From a virus: 22,637 nt of DNA. The notes below the pieces were generated by a model. That model was not told where the DNA came from. It ran no database searches and worked only from the letters and a program-made list of their open reading frames with translations. Shown here piece by piece: positions 1 to 8,079 of this stretch. The stretch is taken from IMG/VR virus record IMGVR_UViG_3300047476_000983, positions 1-22,637 of that record. One strand, 5' to 3'. Position numbers and translations under genes: made by a program. Every line of letters starts with the position of its first letter. The stretch's first letter is position 1.

Positions 1-873
1 GTGTGGCAGGGTGAGGTGTCGCCCAGTTCCCAGAAGCTGGTTGCTATGGCGCCGGCGAAGGGCGAAGAGGGCAAGACTGCCGTCGATCCTGCACAGGCCG
101 AGGCGCTTGACTTGTACGCGGCGGTGGCTGGTCTGGTTGCTCGCCAAGAGGGTGTTGGCTGGCATCGTCCATTCTTTGCCGGAACGAAGCGGGACTCGAA
201 CGGACTGGACATCGACCTTGGCCGGGCGATCAATCCAGCTGAAGCGGTTGACCTTGAGCGCGCCGTCGGCGTGTGGATGGAAAACAACGGAAAGCCAAAT
301 TGGCAGGACGAATTCGCCATGATCAGTTCACCGAACGGCGTACGTCTGGTAAGTTTTGGGGTAGTCTCGAACGAGACTTTGCATTCTGATATCGTAAAAG
401 TCGCCGAGTCTGTACTCCCGGATTTTAACTATCGGGTGTTCGCTTCAAGCGGCAATTTAGTCGGCAACAATTGGAAGGAAAATCCTAATGGGGAAAGCTA
501 CGTACAAAGGCTTAGTGCCGCCGGGCGATCCGATGTTCTTGACTGGGCCAGAACTGTACTCGCGCCTAGAGTCCAGTCCGTCTTCGACGAGTTCAGCGAG
601 AAGTACGGATGGGGAGACCCGGGACAAATCAGCTTCAGCAAACGACAAGCTGAAGGCGGAGTTCGAGAAGCTGCGCGACAAGTTCAAGAAGTAACCCCCG
701 AGCTGGAAGACTTGTTCAGAGGTTTGAACGGCCGTGGCCTGAAGCGCACTCGCGCGCAGGCTGCGGTTTCTGCACGTCCGGACGCCGCGCAAATCAATTA
801 CATCCAAGACAACTTCCTTGATATCCTGTCTGAGCTTGAAGACTCTGGCAAGGTCAAGATTAACTGCGACTGA
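1..873 (+). CDS. C-terminal part of a large phage protein (partial at left edge)
   Basis: The reading frame is open to the first base of the window, so the true start lies upstream; the GTG at base 1 is not a credible start. The visible 290 residues are soluble and mixed alpha/beta, with no membrane segment. Residues of about 50-205 look like a compact domain rich in aromatics (a VGWHRPFF stretch, then FDEFSEKYGWGD near its end). A charged helical stretch follows, and the protein ends in a helix with a lysine-rich KVKINCD tail. I do not recognise a catalytic motif. The gene is 8 bases upstream of the ferritin gene and in line with the ADP-ribosyltransferase/LPD38 protein, so by position it is probably a virion or co-injected polyvalent-type protein. 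That role is inference. Confidence 0.75.
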   Translation: MWQGEVSPSSQKLVAMAPAKGEEGKTAVDPAQAEALDLYAAVAGLVARQEGVGWHRPFFAGTKRDSNGLDIDLGRAINPAEAVDLERAVGVWMENNGKPNWQDEFAMISSPNGVRLVSFGVVSNETLHSDIVKVAESVLPDFNYRVFASSGNLVGNNWKENPNGESYVQRLSAAGRSDVLDWARTVLAPRVQSVFDEFSEKYGWGDPGQISFSKRQAEGGVREAARQVQEVTPELEDLFRGLNGRGLKRTRAQAAVSARPDAAQINYIQDNFLDILSELEDSGKVKINCD

Positions 874-881
874 GGTAGACC

Positions 882-1373
882 ATGACACCTACTATGATCA
901 TCCCGGCAAACATCAAAGCAATGCTTGATGACGCCATCCACTCCGAGCTGTACGCGGCGAACCTATATAAGCATGTCGCCAACTCGCTGCAGCGGCTGGG
1001 CTACTTCGGCGCACAGAAGTTCTTCTTGAAAGAAAGCGCATCGGAGCTGGAACATTACCAGCTGCACGTAGATTTTCAGAACGACATCGGCACGCAAGCC
1101 AAGGTGCCTGCGATCGAAGCCATGGACGAGCAGATCACCAGTCTCGTTGACGCCATCGAGCTGGGCTACGAAACCGAGCTTGAGTTGTACAACGATTACA
1201 AGAAGTGGTACATGGCCAGTGGTGTTGAGCCGATGGTGCAGCAATTCCTGCTTCAGTTCTTAGAGATTCAGCGCAAGAGCGTCGGCGAGTACGGCGATCT
1301 GCTGGCGCGACTGGCGCTGGTGTCTGGTGATAAAGTTGGTCTTCTGTTGATCGATCAAGAACTGGGTGGTTAA
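882..1373 (+). CDS. Ferritin-like iron storage protein (phage-encoded non-haem ferritin)
   Basis: The 163 residues match the length and four-helix layout of bacterial non-haem ferritins such as E. coli FtnA, including the closing LLLIDQEL (FtnA: LYFIDKEL). Hand alignment to FtnA places the di-iron ferroxidase ligands at Glu22, Glu55, His58 (ExxH), Glu97 and Gln130; the spacing of 33 between the last two equals that in FtnA. The third-site (C-site) ligands of FtnA (Glu49, 126, 129, 130) fall on Ser54, Ile129, Lys132 and Ser133, so that site looks lost. Such proteins oxidise Fe(II) with O2 or H2O2 and store Fe(III) in a 24-mer shell in the cytoplasm. The ATG at 882 follows GAGGTAG; a second ATG at 894 is possible. 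The gene sits between two large probable virion proteins, with 2 bases to the next ATG. Another ferritin-like diiron protein is the main alternative. Confidence 0.85.
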   Translation: MTPTMIIPANIKAMLDDAIHSELYAANLYKHVANSLQRLGYFGAQKFFLKESASELEHYQLHVDFQNDIGTQAKVPAIEAMDEQITSLVDAIELGYETELELYNDYKKWYMASGVEPMVQQFLLQFLEIQRKSVGEYGDLLARLALVSGDKVGLLLIDQELGG

Positions 1374-1375
1374 TC

Positions 1376-4300
1376 ATGACTTGTACTTACCGGTTTACAG
1401 GCACCGACGGTAAGGAAGTAGTTATCACGGGACAAGCCGCGTTCAAAGCGTTCCTTGCTGACGGCGGTTTGACCCAGTTACTGCCAGAACGTGAACTGCC
1501 GGGAGCGCCTGCGCTTAGTCGCCGTCAAACAGAGACGCCCGCATTCAAGAGCTGGTTCAAAGATAGCAAGGTGGTCGACGCGAACGGCAAGCCGCTGGTC
1601 GTGTATCACGGCAGTACTGCTAAAGGTGTGACCGTGTTCGATACCACTCGGGTTACTAAACGTACCGCAGCTGGCGACGTGCCGGGTACTTATTTCACCG
1701 CAGACGAAAGAGCCGCAAACAATTTCACCCGTGAGTTTGGTGCCCCTATTCGTGCGCCAAGGGGTGAGGTCGTTGCCGCGTATCTGCGAATCGAGAACCC
1801 GCTCAATACTACTGCCGCGATAAAGAAGTATCGCAAACAAGGTATGTCTTTTGGTGATGCAAAACGTAAAGCCCTTGAAGCGTTGACGCCAGAAAATGAC
1901 GGAATAATTTTTGACGGAGATGGTGTTAACCCGTCTGAATACGTAGTCTTTAAACCGGAACAAATTAAATCCGCTACCGGCAATATCGGTACATTCGACG
2001 AAACTAATCCAGACATCCGCTATCAACGCCGCCAGCGTGGCCGCGAAACCGAGGGCTGGATTCTCAGCCGGGATGAGCTTGGCCGTTTCCGTTTCGGTGC
2101 CGGTGCCAAAACCTATCGCCTTGTCGCTGATGTCGCAAACAATGTACTCGACAAGCTCAAACTCAAGCCTGTCAGCGAAGACCTTGGCCGCGCGATGCGC
2201 AGGATGAAAGCCGAGGTTGAGCGGGCGCAGCGCTTGACCGTAGACGTGGCCGGAAAGATGAAAGACCTGTCAGAGCAAGAGCGGCAGATGATCAGTGACG
2301 TGATTGAAGGTGAATTGAAGCGCGGCGTCAAGCCGCCACAGCACGTCCTGATGCTGGCTGCTTCTCTGCAGTCGATCATGTCCGAACAATCGGCCGAGCT
2401 GGTGCGCCTCGGTATGCTGTCACCTGAAGCCGCTGGCCGGTGGGATGGTAAGTACCTGCCGCGATTCTACGAACAGAAGCTGGGCAACGAAGTCAAAGCT
2501 TGGACTAAGGCAGCCAAAGCTCTGCTGGGTAAGAAGAAAACCATGCAAGGCATCGGCGGTTCCAGTTTGAAATCGCGCGGCATGTTTGAGTTGGTTGACG
2601 TCAATGAAATGCAAGACTGGATCGACGAAGGTTGGGAAGTTCGTGATCAGGAGTTTGACCCGGCCGTCGACGACACCGTCATGATGTGGCGCGATTACAC
2701 GCGCAAAGAGCGCGACGACATGGGCGAGATTCGTGACGCCATGTTCCGCTTTGTCATGGGGTACAACAAGTCCCAGCGTGACATCGCGCTTGGTCGTCTG
2801 TACGAATCACTGGCACAGAACTACGCCAGCAAGAAAGAGAAGCCCGGCTATGTCAAAGTGCCGGACTTTTTGGTCCAAGATACCTTCGCCCGCCGATACG
2901 GCAAGCTGGCCGGCATGTGGGTACCCGCTGAAGTCTTAGACCACCTGTCAGCGTTTGATCAGTCACAGCAGAACGAGCTGATCAAGATGTACCTGAAGGG
3001 CCTGTCCATGTGGAAGGAAGGCAAGACGGTACTGAACCCGGTATCGCATGCGAACAACGTGCTGTCGAACCTGACCATGGCGCACTTCGCGGGCGTGTCC
3101 TATTGGGACATAGGTAAGTACGCTGGCGCTATGCGTGATCTGTTGAAGAACACACCGATGGTGCAAGAGGCGCTTGACGCCGGGCTATTCGGTGGCACGT
3201 TCAACCGCGCCGAGCTGTTGGATCAGATGCCGCCTCAGCTCAAAGCTTTGGCCGGCATGAGCGAGTCGCGTTTAAAGAAAGGCGTCGACACCGTATGGAA
3301 TGCATTGAGCTGGTTCCTGCGCAAACCTGCAGCAACTGCGTATCAAGCTGAAGATCAGTTCTTCCGCTATCTGATTTACAAAGACGCGCGCGATCGCGGG
3401 CTTGATGTGGAAGACGCGATCGACTATTCGCAGAACTACATCTTCACCTACGACGATCTACCGAAGACGGCTCGCACTTTGCGTGACTATGCGTTGCCGT
3501 TCTTTGCCTACACCTACAAGGTCGTGCCACCGCTGGTCAACACAGCACTGGAAAAGCCTTGGCGCTACGCGGCGCCAGCTGCTGCGCTGTACACCGTCAA
3601 CGCGCTGATGTACGCCATGGCTGCGTCACTGGGCGGCGGTGAGGACGAAGACTGGTGGACTGTGATCCAGCGCTATGTCACCGACCCTGACTTCCGTGAC
3701 AAGGCCCGCAAGCTTGAAGAGCAAGAGCGCGAATTCTTGCCGCCATGGATGAAGGGCATGAGCGCCACACTAGCCACGCCGAAGGCTATTCGTTTGGGCA
3801 TGGACGACGTGACGAACCTGCCGGTGTTCATGGATGTCAGTCGTATATTCCCGGGCGGCGATCTGCTGGATGCGCATTCAAACGCTGGCGGGGTTCCATT
3901 GCTCCAGCCAATAACACCAAGCAATCCCATACTCAACACGGCCGGAGTTATGCTCTGGAATAAGGATAGTTTCTTCGGTAAAGATGTTGTCGATAAGAAT
4001 GACACGGCTGCCGAGGCGAGCGAGAAGCGTAGCAAGTGGGTATGGCAGCAGTTCGCTCCTGCCGTCGCTGTAGGTAATTACCACTGGGATCGCGCCATGA
4101 ACGTCATCGCCAATCAGGCAGGCCAGCCTATCCTCGGTTATACCGGCATCGGTAAAGACGGTCTCCCCGTCCAAGCTGGTTACGCTGCCGCTCAAACCGT
4201 CGGCCTCAAGATTCGACCGATCGATCTGGAACTGTCCGAACAGATCGCCAAATCCGAAAGGGAAAAACTCATTCGTGATCTGGATGCCGAAATCAGACAG

Positions 4301-4426
4301 ATCAAACGGCTTGAGAAAAAAGGCGCGATAACAGAAGACACTGCAGAGAAACAGATTGAACGACAGAAAGAGAAGAAGGCTTACCTTAAAGAAGGGCTTA
4401 CTGTTGAAGGCAAACAGCCGAAGTAA
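1376..4426 (+). CDS. Polyvalent phage protein: ADP-ribosyltransferase-like domain plus LPD38-like region
   Basis: 1016 residues. After a short N-terminal segment, residues of about 55-218 match the ART-PolyVal type of ADP-ribosyltransferase: a WFKDSKVVD lead-in, VVYHGS (His78), GTYFTADE (Tyr106), and a closing YVVFKPEQIKSATGN block (Glu195/Gln196) followed by NPDIRY. This fits an H-Y-E/Q NAD-binding fold. The rest, about 225-930, resembles the LPD38 large polyvalent-protein-associated domain, with long helices, a hydrophobic stretch near 715-755 and the PFFAYTYK segment. The last 80 residues are a charged coiled coil. In this family such proteins are thought to enter the cell with the DNA and to modify host targets (Iyer and colleagues' polyvalent-protein concept). 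The ATG at 1376 overlaps nothing and lies 2 bases after the ferritin stop. Target and activity are inferred, not shown. Confidence 0.85.
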   Translation: MTCTYRFTGTDGKEVVITGQAAFKAFLADGGLTQLLPERELPGAPALSRRQTETPAFKSWFKDSKVVDANGKPLVVYHGSTAKGVTVFDTTRVTKRTAAGDVPGTYFTADERAANNFTREFGAPIRAPRGEVVAAYLRIENPLNTTAAIKKYRKQGMSFGDAKRKALEALTPENDGIIFDGDGVNPSEYVVFKPEQIKSATGNIGTFDETNPDIRYQRRQRGRETEGWILSRDELGRFRFGAGAKTYRLVADVANNVLDKLKLKPVSEDLGRAMRRMKAEVERAQRLTVDVAGKMKDLSEQERQMISDVIEGELKRGVKPPQHVLMLAASLQSIMSEQSAELVRLGMLSPEAAGRWDGKYLPRFYEQKLGNEVKAWTKAAKALLGKKKTMQGIGGSSLKSRGMFELVDVNEMQDWIDEGWEVRDQEFDPAVDDTVMMWRDYTRKERDDMGEIRDAMFRFVMGYNKSQRDIALGRLYESLAQNYASKKEKPGYVKVPDFLVQDTFARRYGKLAGMWVPAEVLDHLSAFDQSQQNELIKMYLKGLSMWKEGKTVLNPVSHANNVLSNLTMAHFAGVSYWDIGKYAGAMRDLLKNTPMVQEALDAGLFGGTFNRAELLDQMPPQLKALAGMSESRLKKGVDTVWNALSWFLRKPAATAYQAEDQFFRYLIYKDARDRGLDVEDAIDYSQNYIFTYDDLPKTARTLRDYALPFFAYTYKVVPPLVNTALEKPWRYAAPAAALYTVNALMYAMAASLGGGEDEDWWTVIQRYVTDPDFRDKARKLEEQEREFLPPWMKGMSATLATPKAIRLGMDDVTNLPVFMDVSRIFPGGDLLDAHSNAGGVPLLQPITPSNPILNTAGVMLWNKDSFFGKDVVDKNDTAAEASEKRSKWVWQQFAPAVAVGNYHWDRAMNVIANQAGQPILGYTGIGKDGLPVQAGYAAAQTVGLKIRPIDLELSEQIAKSEREKLIRDLDAEIRQIKRLEKKGAITEDTAEKQIERQKEKKAYLKEGLTVEGKQPK

Positions 4427-4427
4427 T

Positions 4428-5069
4428 CTATTCACCGCGTCCGTCATAGGTGACATCGCTGGTGTCACCTAATCTCCACTTTGCTTGTTGTTCTACCCTG
4501 AACTTCCTTGTTGCTACTCGGAAGTCAGGCATCTTCATTTCCTGCGGGTTCAATGCGCTGTCAAAGAACAAGCAACGGTTGTTTGGCTGCAAAGCGAACT
4601 GACCATTGAACATCTTGATCACGTTAAAACTCTTGTGCTCGTCCATGCTTTCGCTAAAAGTGAAATCAGGGATTCGCGGGTCAGGGTTAGCCGTGTCAAT
4701 GGTGAACATGTATTCACCGCCATACTTATTCCTATCCTTCGCGAAGAACTCGCACCGCATGCCTTTGAGTAAAGGCTTCTCTACCAGCGTAACGTGGTAG
4801 CTCATCGCGTCCCATATCTGCAGAACATCAAGCGGCAGGTCGCCGCCAAGCTGACTGGCCTCAGAGTGATTGAAAGCGCTGATGGGTAGCTTGTCAAATA
4901 GCGCCCCGTATTCTGGCAGATAGGTCTCAAAGCGAAACGCTTCACCGCGTATGGACTTCAGGCTGCACCACACACCTTCAACGTATTTGTCGTGGCCACG
5001 TTCAAAGTCGTACAGGTACTCAGCTCTGACCAGCACTTTGACTGGCGGTAACGGACATACGAAACTCAT
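4428..5069 (-). CDS. Conserved phage protein of unknown function (213 aa)
   Basis: I do not recognise a named family. The protein is soluble and acidic-to-neutral, rich in aromatic residues (for example EYLYDFERG near the N terminus and MRCEFFAKDRNKYGG mid-protein), with no signal peptide, membrane segment or obvious catalytic motif. It is the last gene of the leftward replication operon and ends one base from the stop of the convergent LPD38 gene. Its start forms a TGATG overlap with the zinc-finger gene upstream, which suggests translational coupling and fixes the start. Its final codons include a 9-base-pair inverted repeat that may act as the transcription end for one or both strands. Confidence 0.75.
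   Translation of the reverse strand: MSFVCPLPPVKVLVRAEYLYDFERGHDKYVEGVWCSLKSIRGEAFRFETYLPEYGALFDKLPISAFNHSEASQLGGDLPLDVLQIWDAMSYHVTLVEKPLLKGMRCEFFAKDRNKYGGEYMFTIDTANPDPRIPDFTFSESMDEHKSFNVIKMFNGQFALQPNNRCLFFDSALNPQEMKMPDFRVATRKFRVEQQAKWRLGDTSDVTYDGRGE
4447..4471. terminator. Candidate hairpin between convergent operons
   Basis: TAGGTGACA (4447-4455) and TGTCACCTA (4463-4471) form a perfect 9-bp stem with a 7-base loop, about 20 bases after the stop of the rightward gene ending at 4426 and inside the last codons of the leftward gene. There is no run of T on either side, so it is not a classical intrinsic terminator. It could pause polymerase or protect 3' ends. The convergent setting is the main support. 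Confidence 0.35.
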
Positions 5070-5257
5070 CAGCTCTTTTCCTTATCTCGGTTCTTCGCTC
5101 GTTGTATGCAGTCAGCGCATTTCCATCGGCGACGCATGCCTCTAGCCATTGGCACCCATTCTCCGCCTTCAATGGGGTGCGCCCAGTTGCACTGGCTACA
5201 CCATCTTTTTCCCGTTACCAGTTCTACGCCCCGATGAAATTGTTTTTTCGTCGACAT
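5069..5257 (-). CDS. Small zinc-finger (CxxC...CxxC) protein
   Basis: 62 residues from the ATG at 5257. A CSQC pair near residue 21 and a CADC pair near residue 47, separated by a loop rich in Trp, Met and Arg, look like a four-cysteine zinc site; many basic residues suggest nucleic-acid contact. A TTG ten codons upstream would lengthen the frame but lies deeper in the preceding HTH gene. The chosen ATG follows GGTGGAG, although the spacing is short. It overlaps the HTH gene by 62 bases and the next gene by one base (TGATG). Function unknown; HNH-like or zinc-ribbon DNA-binding proteins are possible, but no HNH residues are visible. Confidence 0.65.
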   Translation of the reverse strand: MSTKKQFHRGVELVTGKRWCSQCNWAHPIEGGEWVPMARGMRRRWKCADCIQRAKNRDKEKS

Positions 5258-5477
5258 TCTCCACCGCCATCTGTCTGATTTTTTCAATCGACAACCCTGT
5301 CTTATCGTAGATAATCAGGATCAATTTTGCCGTCAGATATTTGTGGTTATTTCTCATCCTACTTATTGATGCCCCGGATGCGTACAGTTTTTCTGCAAGC
5401 TCCGCGTCCGTCTTTACTTTAAACTTTTTAAACAGATAAGCAAACAGTTTTTTCTCGGGTGCTTTTAAGTTTCGCAT
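5196..5477 (-). CDS. Small HTH DNA-binding protein, likely transcriptional regulator
   Basis: 93 residues. Residues of about 20-68 read as an XRE/Cro-like five-helix unit: KVKTDAELAEKLYASGASIS, then SRMRNNHKYLTAKLILIIYD, then GLSIEKIRQMA. This pattern of an 'AELA' helix, a serine-rich recognition helix and a closing helix is common in short phage regulators. The ATG at 5477 follows AGAGAG and overlaps the end of the AlpA-like gene by 13 bases. The tail of about 20 residues is basic and overlaps the zinc-finger gene. It may control one of the divergent promoters near 12.7 kb, but nothing here shows its target. Confidence 0.7.
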   Translation of the reverse strand: MRNLKAPEKKLFAYLFKKFKVKTDAELAEKLYASGASISRMRNNHKYLTAKLILIIYDKTGLSIEKIRQMAVENVDEKTISSGRRTGNGKKMV

Positions 5478-5665
5478 TGCGTCTCTCTTTTATCTTTCAT
5501 CCATTTGATTACGTCTTCTTCAAGCCACAGTAGCTTGCGCGTTTTGGGGATGCGCAGCATAGGCGGCAGCGTGCCCGGACGTCGCCGTGCATCCGACCGT
5601 ATGGTTTCTGGTCGTCGATGAAGTAGCTTTGCCAGCTCTTCGACACCTATGGTTTTGATGCTCAT
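5465..5665 (-). CDS. AlpA/MerR-type helix-turn-helix protein
   Basis: 66 residues with the winged-helix layout of AlpA/excisionase (HTH_17-like) proteins: VEELAKLLHRRPETIRSDA forms the helix-turn-helix, then a proline-rich turn (GTLPPMLRIP), KLLWLEEDV (the wing) and a final helix VIKWMKDKRE. Proteins of this type act as excisionases or transcriptional activators in phages and islands. The start shares an ATGA overlap with the DUF6378 gene upstream, so the two are probably translated together. No integrase is present in this window, so a transcriptional role is as likely as an excision role. Confidence 0.75.
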   Translation of the reverse strand: MSIKTIGVEELAKLLHRRPETIRSDARRRPGTLPPMLRIPKTRKLLWLEEDVIKWMKDKRETQCET

Positions 5666-5937
5666 CGTTCTATACCTTCCAGCTTATCTGCCACTAGCTG
5701 GGCATAGCCAGCTATATCAATCCATGAGTCAGCGTAATTGGGGTCGCCATTTAATACGCGGGCTATCTTATGGAAAATCATATCCAACGCTTCACGCTGA
5801 TCATAAGTAAGGCTCTCCCATTTGTCTGCGTATTGGCTGCGAATGTATCCTTTTAAGGTTTGCGAAATACGTGCATGATCTGCAAACTTGCCATACCTTT
5901 TACCCCGCTCATCCAAGGTTGCTGTAATGTCAGTCAT
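5662..5937 (-). CDS. DUF6378-like phage protein
   Basis: 91 residues from the ATG at 5937, which overlaps the polymerase stop in an ATGA. A longer frame exists upstream but is the other-frame reading of the polymerase C terminus. The sequence has the DUF6378 look: RGKRYGKFADHARISQTLKG, a central LTYDQREALDMIFHKIARV helix pair, then DSWIDIAGYAQLVADKLE. The second half (planning for Asp, His and Glu in amphipathic helices) recalls all-alpha NTP pyrophosphohydrolase-like folds, but I would not assert an enzyme. It directly follows DNA polymerase, which suggests a replication or nucleotide-related role. Confidence 0.7.
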   Translation of the reverse strand: MTDITATLDERGKRYGKFADHARISQTLKGYIRSQYADKWESLTYDQREALDMIFHKIARVLNGDPNYADSWIDIAGYAQLVADKLEGIER

Positions 5938-7955
5938 CAGTCGATCTCCTTCATGTAATAGGGTGTCTCGAAACCGTCTCCGCGCAACGGCAGGCCGGGT
6001 GCCCACTGGATCGGGCGACCCATAACTTCCTCGGCGGTCTTCACGTCGCGTGGCCCGTCAATGGTTTCCTCCATCACGATTTCATCGTGCACCGTGGTCA
6101 GCATGGTGTAGCCTTCTTTGTGCAGGCGGTGCATCGACGCAGCCAGACAGTCGCGCGCGATTGCCTGAGTAATGTTCTCCACTAGCTTGCCGCCGTATGT
6201 CGGTACCCGCGTCCACTGTTTGGTCTTCTGATCCATGCCTTCGTAGGTCAGAGAACCTGCGCGCGCAACCACGAACTTCGACCCGTCGCTCTTCTCCCTG
6301 TACAGGTCTTCCTGCTCGATGCGCGGCTTCACGTAAGCCAGTCGGCGCTTGCTGGGCAGCTCGATGAACAGGAACCCGGACTCCCATATGAACTTCAGCT
6401 GGGCTTTACCTGCAGCAATCGGCAGCACCACTGCGCAGCGGTTCGCCACGGCCTGCTTGGCCATGCCTTCGCAGTCGTACCACAGGTGAACGATCTCAGG
6501 GTTTGCCTCGCGCCACGCTTCCTTGATCGGGTCCAGCTCGTCTTCGGTAAGACCCATCTCCAGTGCGCCCATGGTCTTCAGTGCACCGGCTCCGCCTTGA
6601 TAACCCAGCGCCAGCTCAGCCACCTTGCCTTTGAATCGGTACGGTGATTTCTTGTCGACACTACCGGGCGGCAGCTTGAACATTTGCTCTGCCGACGCCT
6701 CGTAGATTTTGCCGTGTGTATTGAACACATCAAGCCGCCACTGGCACCAAGCCAGCCAAGCCACGACACGCGCCTCGATGGCGCTGAAGTCGACGATCAC
6801 GAACTTGTACCCGGGACGTGCGACGAAAGCAGTCCTGATCAGCTGTGACAGGGTATCGAACACGCTGCCAAACATCAGCTCGATGTCAGCGAACCGGCCT
6901 TCTCGCATGAGCTGGCGCGCCAGATCAATGTCTCGCAGTTTGTTCTGAGGTAGGTTCTGGACTTGTACGAGTCGGCCAGCCCACCGGCCTGTGCGGTTCG
7001 CGCCATAGAACTGGGTCAGCCCACGCACGGCGCCATCTGGACACATGGCTCGCTGCATGGCGTGGTACTTCGACACGCTGGTCTTGGCAAGCTCCTGCCG
7101 TAGGGCAAGCACTCTTCGCACCACGTCGCTGTCGGTGCCGCTCAGAATCTTCGGTACCGTCTTTTTCGTGATGTCGCTAATCTCTATGTCTTCATTTACC
7201 TGCAGCCACGACAGCAATTGGTTGCGGCTGTTTGGGTTAGACAGCCCGGTCAGGGCGATCGCTTCATTGGTTAACCGCTGCTTGAATGTGTCATCGCAAG
7301 CGATGGCCTGCTCTACCAGCTGTTGGTCAACCGTGATGCCGCGTTGGTTCATCTTCTGGTCAATGATCCACAGGTCGATCTCTTCCTGCGGTACCGGGAA
7401 CTTGGCCAGCTTCAGCGCGATAGCCCGCTCAGAGTCCACGTCGCGGATGCAGTAGTCACGGAACAGCTGCCACTTCTCAGGGTCGTGGTGCGGCAGGTTG
7501 CGTGTGCGACCTCCGTTTTTCTGCGTCGGCTTGCACGGCAGGCAGAAGTATCGGATCAATGCCGACCCCTGATACAGCTTCTGCTTATCTGGTGCCAGTC
7601 CTACTACCCGGCCTACATCAGCTAGGTTGCCGGGTAGGCCGAGGTATAGCGCATGCACACTGGTGCAGCGCCACGATGCGACATCAACCTTGCACCGATA
7701 GTGCGCCGCGATACACGCTATCTCGAACGCCGCGTTGTACGCCGTCTTGATTACGTTAGGATCGTCGATCGCATCTATTACCTCGTCCGGCAGTTCCTCA
7801 CCTTGCATCAAATCCACCAGCTTCACAGGCTGGTCGTCAAACGCATAAGCAAACAACATGATCTCAAAGTCTGGACTTGAGACGTACTTGTGCATGCCGG
7901 CCTTTTTCAGGTCAACGCTGCTGTAGGTCTCTAAGTCTATTCTTAATGTCGTCAT
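5937..7955 (-). CDS. Family A DNA polymerase with 3'-5' exonuclease domain
   Basis: 672 residues. The N-terminal proofreading domain shows Exo I IDLET (Asp7, Glu9), Exo II around TAYNAAFE (Asn74) and Exo III YCIRDVDSE (Asp172). The polymerase domain has RTGRWAGR (321-328), motif A VDFSAIEAR (Asp389), a motif B region YRFKGKVAELALGYQGG (Lys442/444, Tyr452) and motif C TVHDEI (His623, Asp624, Glu625). There is no 5'-3' exonuclease domain, which is usual for phage enzymes. It synthesises phage DNA, presumably primed by the PrimPol-VapE protein of the opposite operon. The ATG at 7955 follows a purine-rich AGAAAAAG and overlaps the upstream 55-aa gene by 44 bases. Complete, with all catalytic acids present. 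Confidence 0.97.
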   Translation of the reverse strand: MTTLRIDLETYSSVDLKKAGMHKYVSSPDFEIMLFAYAFDDQPVKLVDLMQGEELPDEVIDAIDDPNVIKTAYNAAFEIACIAAHYRCKVDVASWRCTSVHALYLGLPGNLADVGRVVGLAPDKQKLYQGSALIRYFCLPCKPTQKNGGRTRNLPHHDPEKWQLFRDYCIRDVDSERAIALKLAKFPVPQEEIDLWIIDQKMNQRGITVDQQLVEQAIACDDTFKQRLTNEAIALTGLSNPNSRNQLLSWLQVNEDIEISDITKKTVPKILSGTDSDVVRRVLALRQELAKTSVSKYHAMQRAMCPDGAVRGLTQFYGANRTGRWAGRLVQVQNLPQNKLRDIDLARQLMREGRFADIELMFGSVFDTLSQLIRTAFVARPGYKFVIVDFSAIEARVVAWLAWCQWRLDVFNTHGKIYEASAEQMFKLPPGSVDKKSPYRFKGKVAELALGYQGGAGALKTMGALEMGLTEDELDPIKEAWREANPEIVHLWYDCEGMAKQAVANRCAVVLPIAAGKAQLKFIWESGFLFIELPSKRRLAYVKPRIEQEDLYREKSDGSKFVVARAGSLTYEGMDQKTKQWTRVPTYGGKLVENITQAIARDCLAASMHRLHKEGYTMLTTVHDEIVMEETIDGPRDVKTAEEVMGRPIQWAPGLPLRGDGFETPYYMKEID

Positions 7956-8079
7956 GTTCTTTTTCTGCGGCTTCTAGTCGTGTGACAACTTTATCCAGTA
8001 ACTGCTCAGCTCTGTGCAGCAAGATGATTAACTCTTCTCGGGTTAAGCTTTCAATCGCCCGAGGCTTCGTCGGCTGCAT
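7912..8079 (-). CDS. Small helical protein (55 aa) upstream of DNA polymerase
   Basis: Direct translation gives 55 residues: MQPTKPRAIESLTREELI, then a leucine-rich amphipathic helix (LLHRAEQLLDKVVTRLEAAE) and a charged tail ending LRDLQQR. It is probably one long helix or coiled coil, so oligomerisation or a partner protein is likely. The ATG at 8079 has a purine-rich AGAGAAAAAAG just upstream. It overlaps the 70-aa gene by 29 bases and the polymerase by 44 bases, an extended overlap typical of this operon. No known family recognised. It could be a small polymerase accessory protein, but only its position suggests that. Confidence 0.6.
   Translation of the reverse strand: MQPTKPRAIESLTREELIILLHRAEQLLDKVVTRLEAAEKEHDDIKNRLRDLQQR

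Noticed and set aside
488-694. 68-codon plus-strand frame ending in a charged helix, with a protein-like look
   Set aside because: It lies inside the first partial gene in another frame. The main frame also reads as a natural protein through this stretch, and no ribosome site favours the short one.
3878-4468. 196-codon minus-strand frame
   Set aside because: It is antisense to the LPD38 protein and out of frame with the 213-residue gene. No promoter or ribosome site supports it.
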